Source: JANXQG01 sp963709175 (GTDB lineage: Bacteria; Planctomycetota; Planctomycetia; Pirellulales; Thermoguttaceae). Taken from it: a stretch of 64,000 nucleotides of DNA. Below are positions 20,407 to 30,102 of this stretch, in pieces (positions within the stretch are counted from its first letter, which is position 1; every line of letters starts with the position of its first letter). Below the pieces are notes generated by a model. The model had not been told where the DNA came from. It did no database searches and was given only the letters and a program-made list of their open reading frames with translations. Both the position numbers and the translations under genes were made by a program. The DNA lies in contig CAVPVK010000015.1 of NCBI GenBank assembly GCA_963709175.1, forward strand, positions 356,769 to 420,768. The letters are read 5' to 3'.

Positions 20407-20760
20407 CTGCACTATTCCTTTAGCTGGGCTATTGCCAGCCAGTATCAGCGAGGCCCCTGGCCGAACCGCCGGCAGGCACTTCCGGAGGCCTCTGGTCCTC
20501 CATGTTCGTGGCGTTGAGATCGCCGTATACGCAAAGCCCTTACATCCCGAAAACCGGCCTAATCGGCAATATCATCCAGCAATGCCGACATTACCGAATT
20601 TGCCAACGGACGCAATTATAGCTATCTCCCCAAGTTAGTCAATACGAGTATCAATTCCCTAAGTTACTATACAATAACAGTTTAGAACAGCTCATCGAAG
20701 TTAGACATTGCCCCCAAGAGCACTACAAAAATTCTTGGCGACGACCCTGTTTTATATTGC
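20407..20760. other. Intergenic region upstream of the excisionase-type regulator
   Basis: 354 bp without a supported gene; the 20590-20760 half is AT-rich and probably carries the regulator's promoter and the 3' end of mnmG. No clear terminator or operator could be assigned. Confidence 0.4.
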
Positions 20761-22584
20761 CTATTTCCCGCCTCCCTCCAGGTGGACCATCAAAACGGCC
20801 AAGTCGGCAGGTGTGATCCCGCTTATCCGGCCCGCCTGGGCCAAGTCGGTCGGCCGTACGCGTGCGAATTGTTCGCGGGCCTCAGCGCGAAGATGCGGGA
20901 CATGGGTAAAATCGACATGGGTGGGAATTTTCCTCGCTTCCAGGCGTCGCTGCCGCTGGATTTCGACCTCTTGCCGCGCGAGGTAGCCTTCGTATTTTGC
21001 ATCGTAGGTCACCTGTTGGGCAACTTCAGAAGAAACATCGCCCAGCTCGGGCAGCCGGGCGACCAGATCGGACCACCGGATTTCGGTCCGACGCAGCATT
21101 TGCGCCAGTGACATCCCATCCGAGCGATTGTGCTCGATCAACTGCTCCATGCGTGCGATTTCCGCGAGCTTTTTCTGAAAACGCTGCCAGCGCTGCGGAC
21201 CGACAAGCCCCAAGGAATTGCCGCACGGCGTAAGGCGGCGGTCGGCGTTGTCGCCACGGAGAGAGAGACGATACTCGGCCCGACTGGTGAACATACGATA
21301 AGGTTCAGCGACTCCGCGGGTCACCAGGTCGTCGATCATTACACCCAGGTATGCCTCCTCGCGACCGAGAACCAGGGGCTCCTTGCCGCGCAGGCCGAGG
21401 ACGGCGTTCGCCCCGGCCAGAAGGCCCTGGCCGCCAGCCTCCTCGTAGCCGGTCGTGCCGTTGACCTGTCCGGCGAAATAGAGGCCCGCTACCCGCTTCG
21501 TCTCCAGCGACGGCTTTAATTGATCGGGGGGGGCATAGTCGTATTCGATCGCGTAGCCGTAGCGGACAATCTCAGCCCGATTGAGCCCCGGGATCATGCG
21601 GATCATCTCGTCCTGGACCTCGCGCGGCAGGCTCGTGGAGAGCCCGTTGACATAGACCTCGTGGGTCCGCCGTCCCTCGGGCTCGAGGAACAACTGGTGC
21701 CGGTCCTTGTCGGCGAAGCGGACGATTTTCGTTTCGATCGAGGGGCAGTACCGCGGTCCGGTCGATTGGATCTGACCGGTGTACATGGGGGCCTGGTGCA
21801 GGTTGGCCCGGATCAACTCGTGGACTTCGGGCGTCGTCCAGGTGATCCAGCAAGGGAGTTGCACGCAATCGATGCGATCGTTGAGGAAGGAAAACGGCTG
21901 CGGCTCCGCGTCGCCGGGCTGAAGCTGCGTTTGATCGACATCGATGGTGCGACCGTTGAGCCGCATGGGCGTGCCGGTCTTGAAACGTTCGAGTCGGAAG
22001 CCGAGCTGGGCCAGTGCTCCGCTGATGCCGTGCGTGGCCCCTTCGCCCATGCGTCCGCCGGACATCTGCGCGGGGCCGACGTGGATCAAGCCTCGCATAA
22101 ACGTTCCGGCGCAGAGGACGACGGCCGCGGCGCGGTACAGCGTGCCATCGGCCACGCGGATACCGGCGATGCGAAGCCCGGCCCCCTGCCCTTCCGTGAC
22201 CAGGTCATCGACCGTTTCCTGCCGCAGGCAGAGATTGAGTTGTTCTTCGCAGAGGCGTTTGATTTCTATCTGGTAAGCCCGTTTGTCGGCCTGTGCCCTG
22301 GGGCCGTGCATGGCGGGGCCTTTGCTGCGATTGAGGACACGGAACTGGATGCCGGTAGCGTCGATGGCCTGGCCCATGGCCCCGCCCAGGGCGTCGATCT
22401 CGCGAACGATTTGCCCTTTGGCCACGCCGCCGATGGCCGGATTGCAACTCATCTGGCCGATCGTGTCGAGGTTGGTGGTCACCAGCGCGGTCTTCGCGCC
22501 CATGCGGGCGGCGGCTAGCGCCGCCTCGGTGCCCGCATGCCCGCCGCCAATGACGAGGACGTCGAAGTCGTAGATAGTGCTCAT
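20761..22584 (-). CDS. mnmG: tRNA uridine-5-carboxymethylaminomethyl modification enzyme MnmG (GidA)
   Basis: 607 residues from ATG 22584, close to the ~620 usual for the family. FAD-binding Rossmann start DFDVLVIGGGHAGTEAALAA, then CNPAIGGVAKGQIVREIDAL, AGTFMRGLIHVG, and the C-terminal signature YEEAGGQGLLAGANA plus EAYLGVMIDDLVTRG are all present. With MnmE it modifies wobble uridine 34 of tRNAs. The C-terminal helical domain ends in GITPADLAVLMVHLEGGGK. It is not beside rsmG or parA, unlike in many bacteria. Confidence 0.97.
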   Translation of the reverse strand: MSTIYDFDVLVIGGGHAGTEAALAAARMGAKTALVTTNLDTIGQMSCNPAIGGVAKGQIVREIDALGGAMGQAIDATGIQFRVLNRSKGPAMHGPRAQADKRAYQIEIKRLCEEQLNLCLRQETVDDLVTEGQGAGLRIAGIRVADGTLYRAAAVVLCAGTFMRGLIHVGPAQMSGGRMGEGATHGISGALAQLGFRLERFKTGTPMRLNGRTIDVDQTQLQPGDAEPQPFSFLNDRIDCVQLPCWITWTTPEVHELIRANLHQAPMYTGQIQSTGPRYCPSIETKIVRFADKDRHQLFLEPEGRRTHEVYVNGLSTSLPREVQDEMIRMIPGLNRAEIVRYGYAIEYDYAPPDQLKPSLETKRVAGLYFAGQVNGTTGYEEAGGQGLLAGANAVLGLRGKEPLVLGREEAYLGVMIDDLVTRGVAEPYRMFTSRAEYRLSLRGDNADRRLTPCGNSLGLVGPQRWQRFQKKLAEIARMEQLIEHNRSDGMSLAQMLRRTEIRWSDLVARLPELGDVSSEVAQQVTYDAKYEGYLARQEVEIQRQRRLEARKIPTHVDFTHVPHLRAEAREQFARVRPTDLAQAGRISGITPADLAVLMVHLEGGGK

Positions 22585-22693
22585 GGAATTATCATAAGCG
22601 GAAGGCGGGCGGTGGCATAGCGGATTTCGTAGCGCAGGCGTCGCTACCATGAAATTCCATCAATGACTGACGGATTTTCTTGGTGTATCCAAA

Positions 22694-23874
22694 TCAATAG
22701 CGCACTACCCTTCGCAGCAGCCAGAAACCGCCCAGCGCCAGCATGATGTTGCCGGCCCAGACGAAGAGCGTGGGCAGATTGCCGTTCTTGGCGCCGTCGG
22801 CCCCGTAGATCATCAGCGGGTAATAGATAATCAAGATCGGCAGGAAGCAGAGGAAGAAGCTGGTGAGAAAGTCGCGGTTGCGGAGGCAGATCGCCATGGG
22901 CGCGCCACCAAGGCAAAGCAGAGGCAGGCGAAGCCGCCCGCCCAACGGCGCTGCGGCACAGAGAGCAGGCGATAGTAGTGCGACGACCGTTCGCCCTTGT
23001 CGTATTCGTAGGCCCGCCACTGGTCGCTGGTAAACTCGTCGAAATCCCCGCAGGTCATTTCGCAGGCGGCTAAGGCGGCCATCGTCTGCTCGAGTTGAAC
23101 CACTTCCGTCCGTGCGGCCGCGATGGCATCGGAAAGACTCCGTAGCGAGAGGTTCGTCCCCGGGCCGCCGCTGCGGGCACGGCTGGCGTCGGACAGGGGT
23201 ATCTCCCGTTCCTGCACGTCGGGCCAGACCATGCTGATCCCGCCCATATCGACGACGCTGTTGCGGAGGAAGACCTTGAGCACGCCTTCGCCCCGGTCGC
23301 AGCGCAACACCGCCTCATCGGCAGTGATGGTCATCTTGGGCGAGTTGCCGCGCCCCATGATAACCAACGTGACTTGCTCCAGCTTGCGGTCATCGACGTT
23401 CTTGACGTTGATGGAGAAGGAGTTCGAGTTGTAACGCCGCTGCGACTGCAGCATGCTATAGATGATCTCTTCAACATCCTCGACGATCTCCCGCTGGATA
23501 TTGGTGCGGCCCCAGGAATCAGCCAGATCGTTTAACCAAACGGTGACCAGGCTCATGACGAAGGCGAAAATCAGCACCGGCCAGAGCATGACCATCGGCG
23601 AAATGCCCAATGCCTTGATTGCCACGATCTCGTTGGCACCGGAAATCCGCGAAAAGACCGTGGTGCAAGCCAGCAGAAGGGTCATGGGCACGGTGACCCG
23701 CAAGGTCTCCGGCAGAAAATACGGTATCAGACGGAGTGTCGGCAGCACCGGCAACCCCTGCTCCGTGGCCTCGCGGCCGACAAAGCCCAACACCACCATC
23801 AGCGTCAAGGCAATGACCGACACCGCGAATACCTTGATCACTTCGACGAGGGCGTAACGCGGCAGTATTGCCAT
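22694..23874 (-). CDS. LptF/LptG-family permease (YjgP/YjgQ), frameshifted
   Basis: About 393 residues from ATG 23874 (MAILPRYALVEVIKVF). N-terminal helices with GLPVLPTLRLIPYFLPETLR and TVFSRISGANEIVAIKALGIS are the conserved LptF/G signature; a periplasmic beta-jellyroll-like segment follows (~150-290), then C-terminal helices. The frame breaks at the C pair 22905-22906: ALV continues as GAPMAICLRNRDF...WAGNIMLALGG in the next frame once one base is added. The family exports lipopolysaccharide, which suits an outer-membrane lineage. Only one of the two usual paralogues is present here. Confidence 0.85.
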
Positions 23875-24162
23875 GGACGATTTCGACGCAGTGGTTGGCA
23901 AGGACACGGGCGGAATGCCTGCGAGCCCGCCAGAGGACGTAGTATCCGGGGCTGGTAGTTTCGTGCCCAATCGGGCCTGGGTCAAGGGCAATCCGCCGTA
24001 CAACCGTTTCCCCCGTTTCCCAACCCCTATCCGGATGGGTAAACGTTGCCTGGAGCGGGATAGCAGGCAGCTTCCTCTCATCGACTCCCCCTGAGGCGTG
24101 ACTTTACAGATTTCCAATGATTCTCCATACTAGGATTTCTCTTTTTTCCGGAGCCGACACGG

Positions 24163-24972
24163 ATGGCAGTATTGTCCCTGAACGAAACGACAACCTTTCG
24201 CTGGCCGCTCGAGGTCGATGTGGCCGAGTACGCCGCGGCCGGTATTGAGGCCATTGGCGTTTGGCGGCAAAAGCTCTCCGACTGCGGCCAGGATCGCGCA
24301 TTGGATTTGATTCGGCGGCACCGCCTCAGGGTTTCCCATCTTTTTTGGGCCGGCGGGTTCACTGGCAGCGAGGGGCACAGCTATCGCGAATGCGTGGAGG
24401 ACACGGCCGACGCTTTGCGGACGGCGGCCGCCCTGCAGGCCGGCTGCCTGGTGGTGTGCAGTGGCGCCCGGGCCGGCCATACTTTCAACCATGCCCGGCG
24501 GCTGGTGCAGGAGGCCCTCAAGGAGTTGTTGCCGCTGGCCGAGAGTCTGGGCGTGGTAATGGCCCTGGAGCCGATGCATCCGGGCTGCGCGGGGCAATGC
24601 ACGTTCCTCAATAGTCTCGACGACGCCATGAGCATCATCGAGGCCATCGACCGGCCGCAAGTGAAACTGCTTTTGGACACCTACCATTTGGGCCAGGAGC
24701 CTGGGCTTGTGGAGCGGATCCCGCACATCGCGGGGCAGATCGCGATGGTGCAACTGGGAGATGGGAAACGTCCCCCAAAGGGCGAGCAGAACCGTTGTCT
24801 TTTGGGTGACGGGATCTTGCCTTTGCGGCAAATAGTCTGCGCGTTGCGCGGGGCTGGCTACGACGGCTACTTTGACGTGGAGTTGCTGGGCGAGGAAATC
24901 GAGGCCGTCGATTATCGCTGCTTGCTGGCGCATGCCAAGCAAGCGTTTGCCGAGTTAATCGAGCAGGCGTGA
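24163..24972 (+). CDS. Sugar phosphate isomerase/epimerase (xylose-isomerase-like TIM barrel)
   Basis: 269 residues. AP-endonuclease-2 family TIM barrel: EYAAAGIEAIGVWRQKLSD, CLVVCSGARAGH, VVMALEPMHP (metal Glu), KLLLDTYHLG (metal Asp/His), MVQLGDGKRPP and YFDVELLGEE (metal Glu) follow the family's order of metal ligands. Substrate unknown; such genes are common in planctomycete sugar catabolism. It overlaps the next gene's GTG codon by 4 bp, so the two are probably co-transcribed. Divergent from lptF. Confidence 0.85.
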   Translation: MAVLSLNETTTFRWPLEVDVAEYAAAGIEAIGVWRQKLSDCGQDRALDLIRRHRLRVSHLFWAGGFTGSEGHSYRECVEDTADALRTAAALQAGCLVVCSGARAGHTFNHARRLVQEALKELLPLAESLGVVMALEPMHPGCAGQCTFLNSLDDAMSIIEAIDRPQVKLLLDTYHLGQEPGLVERIPHIAGQIAMVQLGDGKRPPKGEQNRCLLGDGILPLRQIVCALRGAGYDGYFDVELLGEEIEAVDYRCLLAHAKQAFAELIEQA

Positions 24973-24974
24973 GA

Positions 24975-25403
24975 ATGGTTCCGATGCTTACGATCACCTC
25001 TCACCTGCAAATCCCCCTGGAAGAGTTCGTAATCACCTTCGCCCGCAGTGGCGGACCGGGCGGACAGAATGTCAATAAGGTCAACAGCAAGGCCGTCTTG
25101 CGGTGGGCCGCCGGCCGCAGCCAAGCGCTGCCGGAGGCCATCCGTCAGCGGTTTCTGCAGAAATTCGCCCATCGGCTTACGAACGAGGGCGAGTTGCTGG
25201 TGACCAGCCAGCGCTATCGCGATGCGCCGCAAAATCTGCGGGATTGCTTGGAAAAACTCCGCCTGATGGTCCTGGCCGTGGTTCAGCCGCCTAAACGCCG
25301 CCGAGTGACTCACCCGACTCGGGGGTCTGTCGAACGCCGCTTGCAAGGCAAACGCCGCCAGTCCGCGGCAAAAAAGAATCGTCGTTCGACCAGTGATGAT
25401 TGA
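24975..25403 (+). CDS. arfB: ArfB-like peptidyl-tRNA hydrolase (release-factor GGQ domain)
   Basis: About 142 residues. Contains the catalytic GGQ in ARSGGPGGQNVNKVNSKAVL and the basic C-terminal tail KRRRVTHPTRGSVERR...KRRQS needed for binding the empty mRNA channel in ArfB/YaeJ. It rescues stalled ribosomes by hydrolysing peptidyl-tRNA. ATG 24975 is chosen over the GTG at 24969 that overlaps the preceding stop; both are in frame. Confidence 0.9.
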   Translation: MVPMLTITSHLQIPLEEFVITFARSGGPGGQNVNKVNSKAVLRWAAGRSQALPEAIRQRFLQKFAHRLTNEGELLVTSQRYRDAPQNLRDCLEKLRLMVLAVVQPPKRRRVTHPTRGSVERRLQGKRRQSAAKKNRRSTSDD

Positions 25404-25562
25404 GAGCCCGTTCGAGAGCTCCACTTGGGCTGCGATTCTGTTGGCCTTGGTCCGGTTCCCGGATAGGTTCTAAGGGCTACGGACCGGTCATACCTGTTTT
25501 ATCGCCACAAGTTATAATAGGTTCAATCATGAATTTCGACTTCGTTGAACAAAGTGTGTTTC

Positions 25563-26318
25563 ATGGCGCAGAATCAGGATATTGACTTCATTCTTGGCGA
25601 CTGGCGTTACCAGCCGGGAGTGATTAGCGCACGGATTGTGCGGGCCGCCGGCCGACGCAAGGTGCTGCAAATGCGGATCGAACTGGGATTGCTGCAGATG
25701 GAGTTCACCGGTCGGCCCGACGGCGAACGGCCTGGCGACAAGGAGACGTATCTCGAATTGCTACAAAGCCAGTTCAGCGACGACGCAGACCTGCCGCAAC
25801 AACTTACCGACGAACAGTGCTTTGAGATCGACCGCGAATTCGTGCAGTACTACCACCGGCGGATCTGCTGCCTCGCCCTGCGGGAATTCGACCGGGCCGT
25901 GGCTGACGCCGACCACACCCTTGCGCTAATGGATTTCGTTGCCGTCCATTCACCCAATGAGGAATGGACAGCCTCCCACGAGCGCTATCGGCCTTTTGTC
26001 CACTTCCACCGTACGCAGGCATTGGCACTGGCGGTGCTGGAACGTTCCGGGCCGGAACCGGCGATTGAAGAAATCAATAGCGGCCTGGAAGCTATGCGAC
26101 AAATCTTCGTCCGCGCGGAAGCCGAGGAGCAATTCGAGTCGGATGAACTGGCCAAACAGCTTCGCGAGTTGAAGGAATCACTCCGCAAGGAATACAAGGT
26201 CGGGCCAACGCTGGCCGAGCAGTTGGCCGAGGCCGTGGCCGCTGAGGAGTATGAACGGGCGGCCCGGCTGCGCGACGAGATCGCACGGCGGCATGTGCCC
26301 GGTGAAGAGGCGAAGTAG
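25563..26318 (+). CDS. UVR-motif (UvrB/UvrC) protein, planctomycete type
   Basis: 251 residues. The first ~60 residues (DFILGDWRYQPGVISARIVR) are a planctomycete-type domain. The middle is TPR-like alpha-helical (FDRAVADADHTLALMDF, RTQALALAVL). The C-terminus is a UVR motif: LAEQLAEAVAAEEYERAARLRDEI, as in UvrB/UvrC and McsA/ClpC partners. It probably mediates protein-protein contacts; it is not itself a nuclease. No clear ribosome site is visible; start at MAQNQD is chosen because upstream codons are TTG. Confidence 0.7.
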   Translation: MAQNQDIDFILGDWRYQPGVISARIVRAAGRRKVLQMRIELGLLQMEFTGRPDGERPGDKETYLELLQSQFSDDADLPQQLTDEQCFEIDREFVQYYHRRICCLALREFDRAVADADHTLALMDFVAVHSPNEEWTASHERYRPFVHFHRTQALALAVLERSGPEPAIEEINSGLEAMRQIFVRAEAEEQFESDELAKQLRELKESLRKEYKVGPTLAEQLAEAVAAEEYERAARLRDEIARRHVPGEEAK

Positions 26319-26430
26319 ACGGCTGGCGGCCCGATGTTAGCCGCAGATGCCGGTTACTCCCGGAACTCCAACTGATGTTGGTTCACGGCCCCCTTTCCCT
26401 GCCCATATACTTAAGCGACAAACAAATGCC

Positions 26431-27333
26431 ATGATGACACCATCGCAGTACCGCAAAGGCATCGTTCTCGCCGGCGGGGCCGGAACGAGGCTCCACCCTG
26501 TCACCCGGGCGATCAGCAAGCAACTGCTGCCGATCTACGACAAGCCGATGATCTACTATCCGCTGTCGACGCTCATCCTGGCGGGAATCCGCGACATCCT
26601 GCTGATCTCGACCCCGGAGGACATCGGGGCCTACCAGCGGCTTCTGGGCGACGGAAGCCAGGTCGGCATTACCATCACCTATGCCGTGCAGCCGCGGCCG
26701 GAGGGACTGGCCCAGGCATTCATCATCGGCCGCGATTTCGTCGGCCGCGACAACGTCACGCTTGTCCTCGGCGACAACATCTTCTATGGCCAGTCTTTCC
26801 GTAAGACCCTGGAAAAGCACTACTGCCAGTCCTCCGGCGCCACGGTCTTCGCCTACGTCGTCAAGGACCCCGAGCGCTACGGCGTAGTGGAGATCGACGC
26901 GCAGGCCAAGGCCCTCTCCATCGAGGAAAAACCCAAAGAGCCGAAATCGCCCTACGCGGTGACGGGGCTTTATTTCTACGACAACCAGGTACTGGACATC
27001 GCCGCCAACCTGCGGCCCTCGCCCCGCGGCGAGTTGGAGATTACCGACGTCAACCGCGTCTATATGGAACGCGGTCAGTTGCAGGTCGAGATCCTCGGCC
27101 GCGGCTTTGCCTGGCTCGATACCGGCACGCACGAGTCGCTGCTGCAGGCATCGAACTTCGTGCAGATGATCGAGCAGCGGCAGGGTTTGAAGATCGCCTG
27201 CATCGAAGAGGTCGCCTGGATCAAAGGTTTCATCGACAACGAGGCCCTCTTGAAACTGGCCAAGTCGCAGAAAAACGCCTATGGGCAGTACCTTCATGAT
27301 TTGGTGGAGAAACCGGCAGTAGGGGCCAAATGA
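26431..27333 (+). CDS. rfbA: Glucose-1-phosphate thymidylyltransferase
   Basis: 300 residues. Nucleotidyltransferase signature GIVLAGGAGTRLHPVT, then ISKQLLPIYDKPMIYYPLS, VLGDNIFYG (metal Asp) and ITDVNRVYMERGQL are diagnostic for RmlA/RfbA. It forms dTDP-glucose from dTTP and glucose-1-phosphate, the first step to dTDP-rhamnose and other deoxysugars. Followed by rfbB after a 257-bp repeat-containing gap; rfbC and rfbD are not in this window. Confidence 0.96.
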   Translation: MMTPSQYRKGIVLAGGAGTRLHPVTRAISKQLLPIYDKPMIYYPLSTLILAGIRDILLISTPEDIGAYQRLLGDGSQVGITITYAVQPRPEGLAQAFIIGRDFVGRDNVTLVLGDNIFYGQSFRKTLEKHYCQSSGATVFAYVVKDPERYGVVEIDAQAKALSIEEKPKEPKSPYAVTGLYFYDNQVLDIAANLRPSPRGELEITDVNRVYMERGQLQVEILGRGFAWLDTGTHESLLQASNFVQMIEQRQGLKIACIEEVAWIKGFIDNEALLKLAKSQKNAYGQYLHDLVEKPAVGAK

Positions 27334-27339
27334 CGCGCA

Positions 27340-27585
27340 GGCTTAAGCGCAAATCCGAATATCGAATATCGAAATTCGCAATCCGAAACAAGTTCCAAGT
27401 GGGAAAATCCAGAGGTTCAAAACGATCCACCACACCGCAGGTTGGTTTGGCAGCGCACCGGGTAGGAAAACCCTGCCTGCGCACGGTCCGTAGTAGCTGC
27501 CCATTAGGCGTTTCGGTCATTTGTGATTCGTATTTGGATTTGTTTCGGATATCGATAGTCGTATTTCAGATTTCATAATTGGATC
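27340..27585. repeat. Intergenic AT-rich inverted dispersed repeat, copy 1
   Basis: Left arm: repeated aaatccgaat/atcgaatatcgaaatt units leading to 'cgaaacaagttcc'; right arm: 'gtttcggtcatttgtgattcgtatttgg' to 'tttcggatatcg'. The arms are complementary in layout (ATCCGAAAT versus ATTTCGGAT) and enclose ~130 bp. The same arrangement lies at 35010-35145 before dus, and a fragment at 29401-29426. Confidence 0.7.
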
Positions 27586-27590
27586 GACTC

Positions 27591-28652
27591 ATGCAGAACA
27601 TCCTCGTCACCGGCGGCGCTGGTTTTATCGGCAGTTGTTTCGTGCGGACTGCGATCTCCCAGCGGAAGGCACGCATCGCCAATCTCGATGTCCTGACGTA
27701 CGCCGGCAACCTCGACTCGCTTGAGCCGGTGATGGAAAGCGATGCTCATACCTTTATCCAGGCCGACATCACCGACCGGCCGGCGGTTGACCGGGCTTTT
27801 GCCGAACAGCGGCCCGCGGCAGTCGTGCATTTCGCCGCCGAGTCGCACGTCGATCGCTCGATCGACAACCCCTCGCAGTTCGTGGTGACCAACGTGCTGG
27901 GCACGTTCCACATGCTCGACGCCGCCCTCCGCTACTGGTCAAAGCTTCCTGAGCCGGAGAAGAGCCGCTTCCGCTTCCTGCACGTCTCGACTGACGAGGT
28001 CTACGGTTCGTTGGGACCCACCGGACTTTTCACGGAAACCACGCCTTACGATCCGAGCTCGCCATATTCCGCGTCCAAGGCGTCGGCCGACCACCTGGCA
28101 CGGGCCTACCATCACACCTACGGCCTGCCGGTGCTGGTGACCAACTGCTCGAACAACTACGGGCCCTACCAGTTTCCCGAGAAGTTGATCCCGCTGATGA
28201 TCCTCAATGCGGCTGAAGGCAAGAAGCTGCCCGTCTACGGCGACGGCATGAACGTCCGGGACTGGCTTTTTGTAGAAGACCATTGTCGGGCCTTGTGGCG
28301 GGTATTGACCGACGGCAAGGCGGGCGAGACCTACAACATCGGCGGCAACTGCGAGCAGCCGAACATCGAGATCGTCCGCCGTGTCTGTGCCCTGGTCGAC
28401 GAACTGCGACCTGGGTTGGCGCACGCCCCTTGCTCCTCGCTGATCACTTACGTAAAAGACCGGCCCGGCCACGATCGCCGCTACGCTATCGACGCCGGCA
28501 AAATCTGCCGCGAACTAGGCTGGAAACCCGAGCACGATTTCCAGTCCGGTCTGCGGCGGACGGTAGCGTGGTACCTCGAGAACCCACAATGGGTCGAGCG
28601 GGTGCAAAGCGGCAAGTACCGCCGGGAGCGGTTGGGGTTGGGGAAAGCGTAG
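27591..28652 (+). CDS. rfbB: dTDP-glucose 4,6-dehydratase
   Basis: 353 residues. NAD-binding GGAGFIGSCFVR at the N-terminus, the RmlB-specific catalytic triad TDEVYG (Thr-Asp-Glu) and YSASKASADH (Tyr/Lys), plus RVRDWLF-like NVRDWLFVEDH are all present. It converts dTDP-glucose to the 4-keto-6-deoxy sugar following RfbA. Start at MQNILVTGG matches the family; the in-frame upstream codon GTG/TTG run is repeat-derived. Confidence 0.96.
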   Translation: MQNILVTGGAGFIGSCFVRTAISQRKARIANLDVLTYAGNLDSLEPVMESDAHTFIQADITDRPAVDRAFAEQRPAAVVHFAAESHVDRSIDNPSQFVVTNVLGTFHMLDAALRYWSKLPEPEKSRFRFLHVSTDEVYGSLGPTGLFTETTPYDPSSPYSASKASADHLARAYHHTYGLPVLVTNCSNNYGPYQFPEKLIPLMILNAAEGKKLPVYGDGMNVRDWLFVEDHCRALWRVLTDGKAGETYNIGGNCEQPNIEIVRRVCALVDELRPGLAHAPCSSLITYVKDRPGHDRRYAIDAGKICRELGWKPEHDFQSGLRRTVAWYLENPQWVERVQSGKYRRERLGLGKA

Positions 28653-28705
28653 TACGTACTCGGTGCCGGATACATTTCTGCCTGATAGTCACGCGCTGTA
28701 GTCCC

Positions 28706-29416
28706 ATGGCTCTGCTACAAACCCAAAACCTGAAGAAGACCTATGGCGAGGGCGAGTTGTGCGTCGATGCCCTCCGCGGCGTCGACCTCAAGGTAGATGC
28801 CGGCGAGTTCGTGGCGATCATGGGGCCCTCGGGCTCCGGCAAGAGTACGCTCTTGCACCTCCTGGGAGGCGTCGATCGTCCCACCAGCGGCCAGGTGCTG
28901 CTGGAAGATACCGACTTGGCAGCCATGAGCGACGACGCCCGCACGATCCTCCGCCGCCGGCGGATCGGCTTTATCTTCCAGTCGTTCAACTTGCTTCCCA
29001 CGCTCACCGCCGAAGAGAATGTGACGCTGCCGCTGGAGCTTGGCGGCGAGGCAGCGGCCAAGGCCCGAGTTCGGGCCGAGGTCGTCCTGGAATTGGTGGG
29101 CATGCTGCCCCGCCGCGGACACCTGCCGGGCATGCTCTCCGGAGGCGAGCAGCAGCGAGTGGCCATCGCCCGGGCCCTGGCCATCGAGCCGGCCCTCTTG
29201 CTGGCCGACGAGCCAACGGGCAACCTCGACAGCGCCTACGGACGACAAGTGACGGCCCTGCTGCGCGACCTGGTCGATCGGCAGCGGCAGACGATCGTCA
29301 TGGTCACGCACGACCACGACGTCGCCGCGCATGCCGATCGCCTGGTCTGCTTGCACGACGGCTTGATCGAAAGCGACAAGCGGCAGACGCCGGCGCGGCC
29401 GAAATCTGAGATCTGA
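28706..29416 (+). CDS. ABC transporter ATP-binding protein, LolD/MacB type
   Basis: 236 residues: Walker A GPSGSGKSTLL, Q-loop IFQSFNLLPTLTAEENV, signature MLSGGEQQRVAIARAL, Walker B LLLADEPTGNLDS and H-loop THDHDVA. LolD/MacB-type ATPases pair with MacB/LolC permeases for lipoprotein release or efflux, but no permease is encoded next to it here. The last ~6 residues (TPARPKSEI) come from the AT-rich dispersed repeat. Confidence 0.92.
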   Translation: MALLQTQNLKKTYGEGELCVDALRGVDLKVDAGEFVAIMGPSGSGKSTLLHLLGGVDRPTSGQVLLEDTDLAAMSDDARTILRRRRIGFIFQSFNLLPTLTAEENVTLPLELGGEAAAKARVRAEVVLELVGMLPRRGHLPGMLSGGEQQRVAIARALAIEPALLLADEPTGNLDSAYGRQVTALLRDLVDRQRQTIVMVTHDHDVAAHADRLVCLHDGLIESDKRQTPARPKSEI

Positions 29417-29426
29417 AATCCGAAAT
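29401..29426 (+). repeat. Fragment of the 'atccgaaat' dispersed repeat
   Basis: Contains gaaatctgagatctgaaatc at the end of the ABC ATPase gene; supplies its last codons and stop. Same unit as the inverted repeats at 27340 and 35010. Confidence 0.6.
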
Positions 29427-29454
29427 GGCGGTCGTCATCAACAGCACATGAGTG

Positions 29455-30102
29455 CTATTTCCATCTTCTTGATGACATCCATCCTACGGCCGAAACCGAC
29501 ATTCCGCCCAGCAAGTCCCAAAGATAGTGCTGCTTGAGCGTCAGAATCGATACACTGCAGAGCAGCACGCTCAAGGCCAGGAGATACCACAGGCCGCCGA
29601 GTCGTCCGTCTCGCCTCAATGCCATACATGCCACAAAGGGAACAATCACGTGCATGGATGGAAAACAACATTCGGGCGAGTCAAATTCCAACAGGCTGCG
29701 ATAAGCGGCGCTCGACCAGGAATCATCGCTGGGCAGGGGAGGCCGCGGATAGTGCGTTGGCCAAACGAGAAACGCCAGCGCCGCCATGCCCGCCGAGATT
29801 CCATAGGCCCGCAGCAGGCGGCGAAACACCTGCCGCTGGCACACGCCCAACGGCAGGAGGATGGCCATGGCGATCAGAGCGAAATAGGCCCAAACCGTCC
29901 CGATCCAAAAGGGCGTCGCCCGGTCGAGCCAGGTCAGCGGCAGTTTTCGCGAGCGGAAAAGCGGGTAGTGGTTCAGCAGCCAATAGACGACGATCTGCGT
30001 AATCGCCAGCGGCGCCACGTAGCAAAACCTCTCCACGAATCCGATCGTCCCTGACTGGCTCGGAAGTTCGGCCGCGCGAGTCCGCGAAGCAGCACCCGTC
30101 AT
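29455..30102 (-). CDS. PAP2-superfamily membrane phosphatase
   Basis: About 215 residues from ATG 30102, which overlaps the rnd stop (ATGA), so the two are coupled. Four to six hydrophobic helices (FVERFCYVAPLAITQIVVYW, TVWAYFALIAMAILLP, GISAGMAALAFLVW) surround CCFPSMHVIVPFVAC (the SxxH motif) and TLKQHYLWDLLGG (the HxxxD motif), the PAP2/inositol-phosphotransferase signature. It probably dephosphorylates a lipid pyrophosphate or phosphatidate in the membrane. A longer reading frame to 30327 overlaps rnd and is not used. Confidence 0.8.
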   Translation of the reverse strand: MTGAASRTRAAELPSQSGTIGFVERFCYVAPLAITQIVVYWLLNHYPLFRSRKLPLTWLDRATPFWIGTVWAYFALIAMAILLPLGVCQRQVFRRLLRAYGISAGMAALAFLVWPTHYPRPPLPSDDSWSSAAYRSLLEFDSPECCFPSMHVIVPFVACMALRRDGRLGGLWYLLALSVLLCSVSILTLKQHYLWDLLGGMSVSAVGWMSSRRWK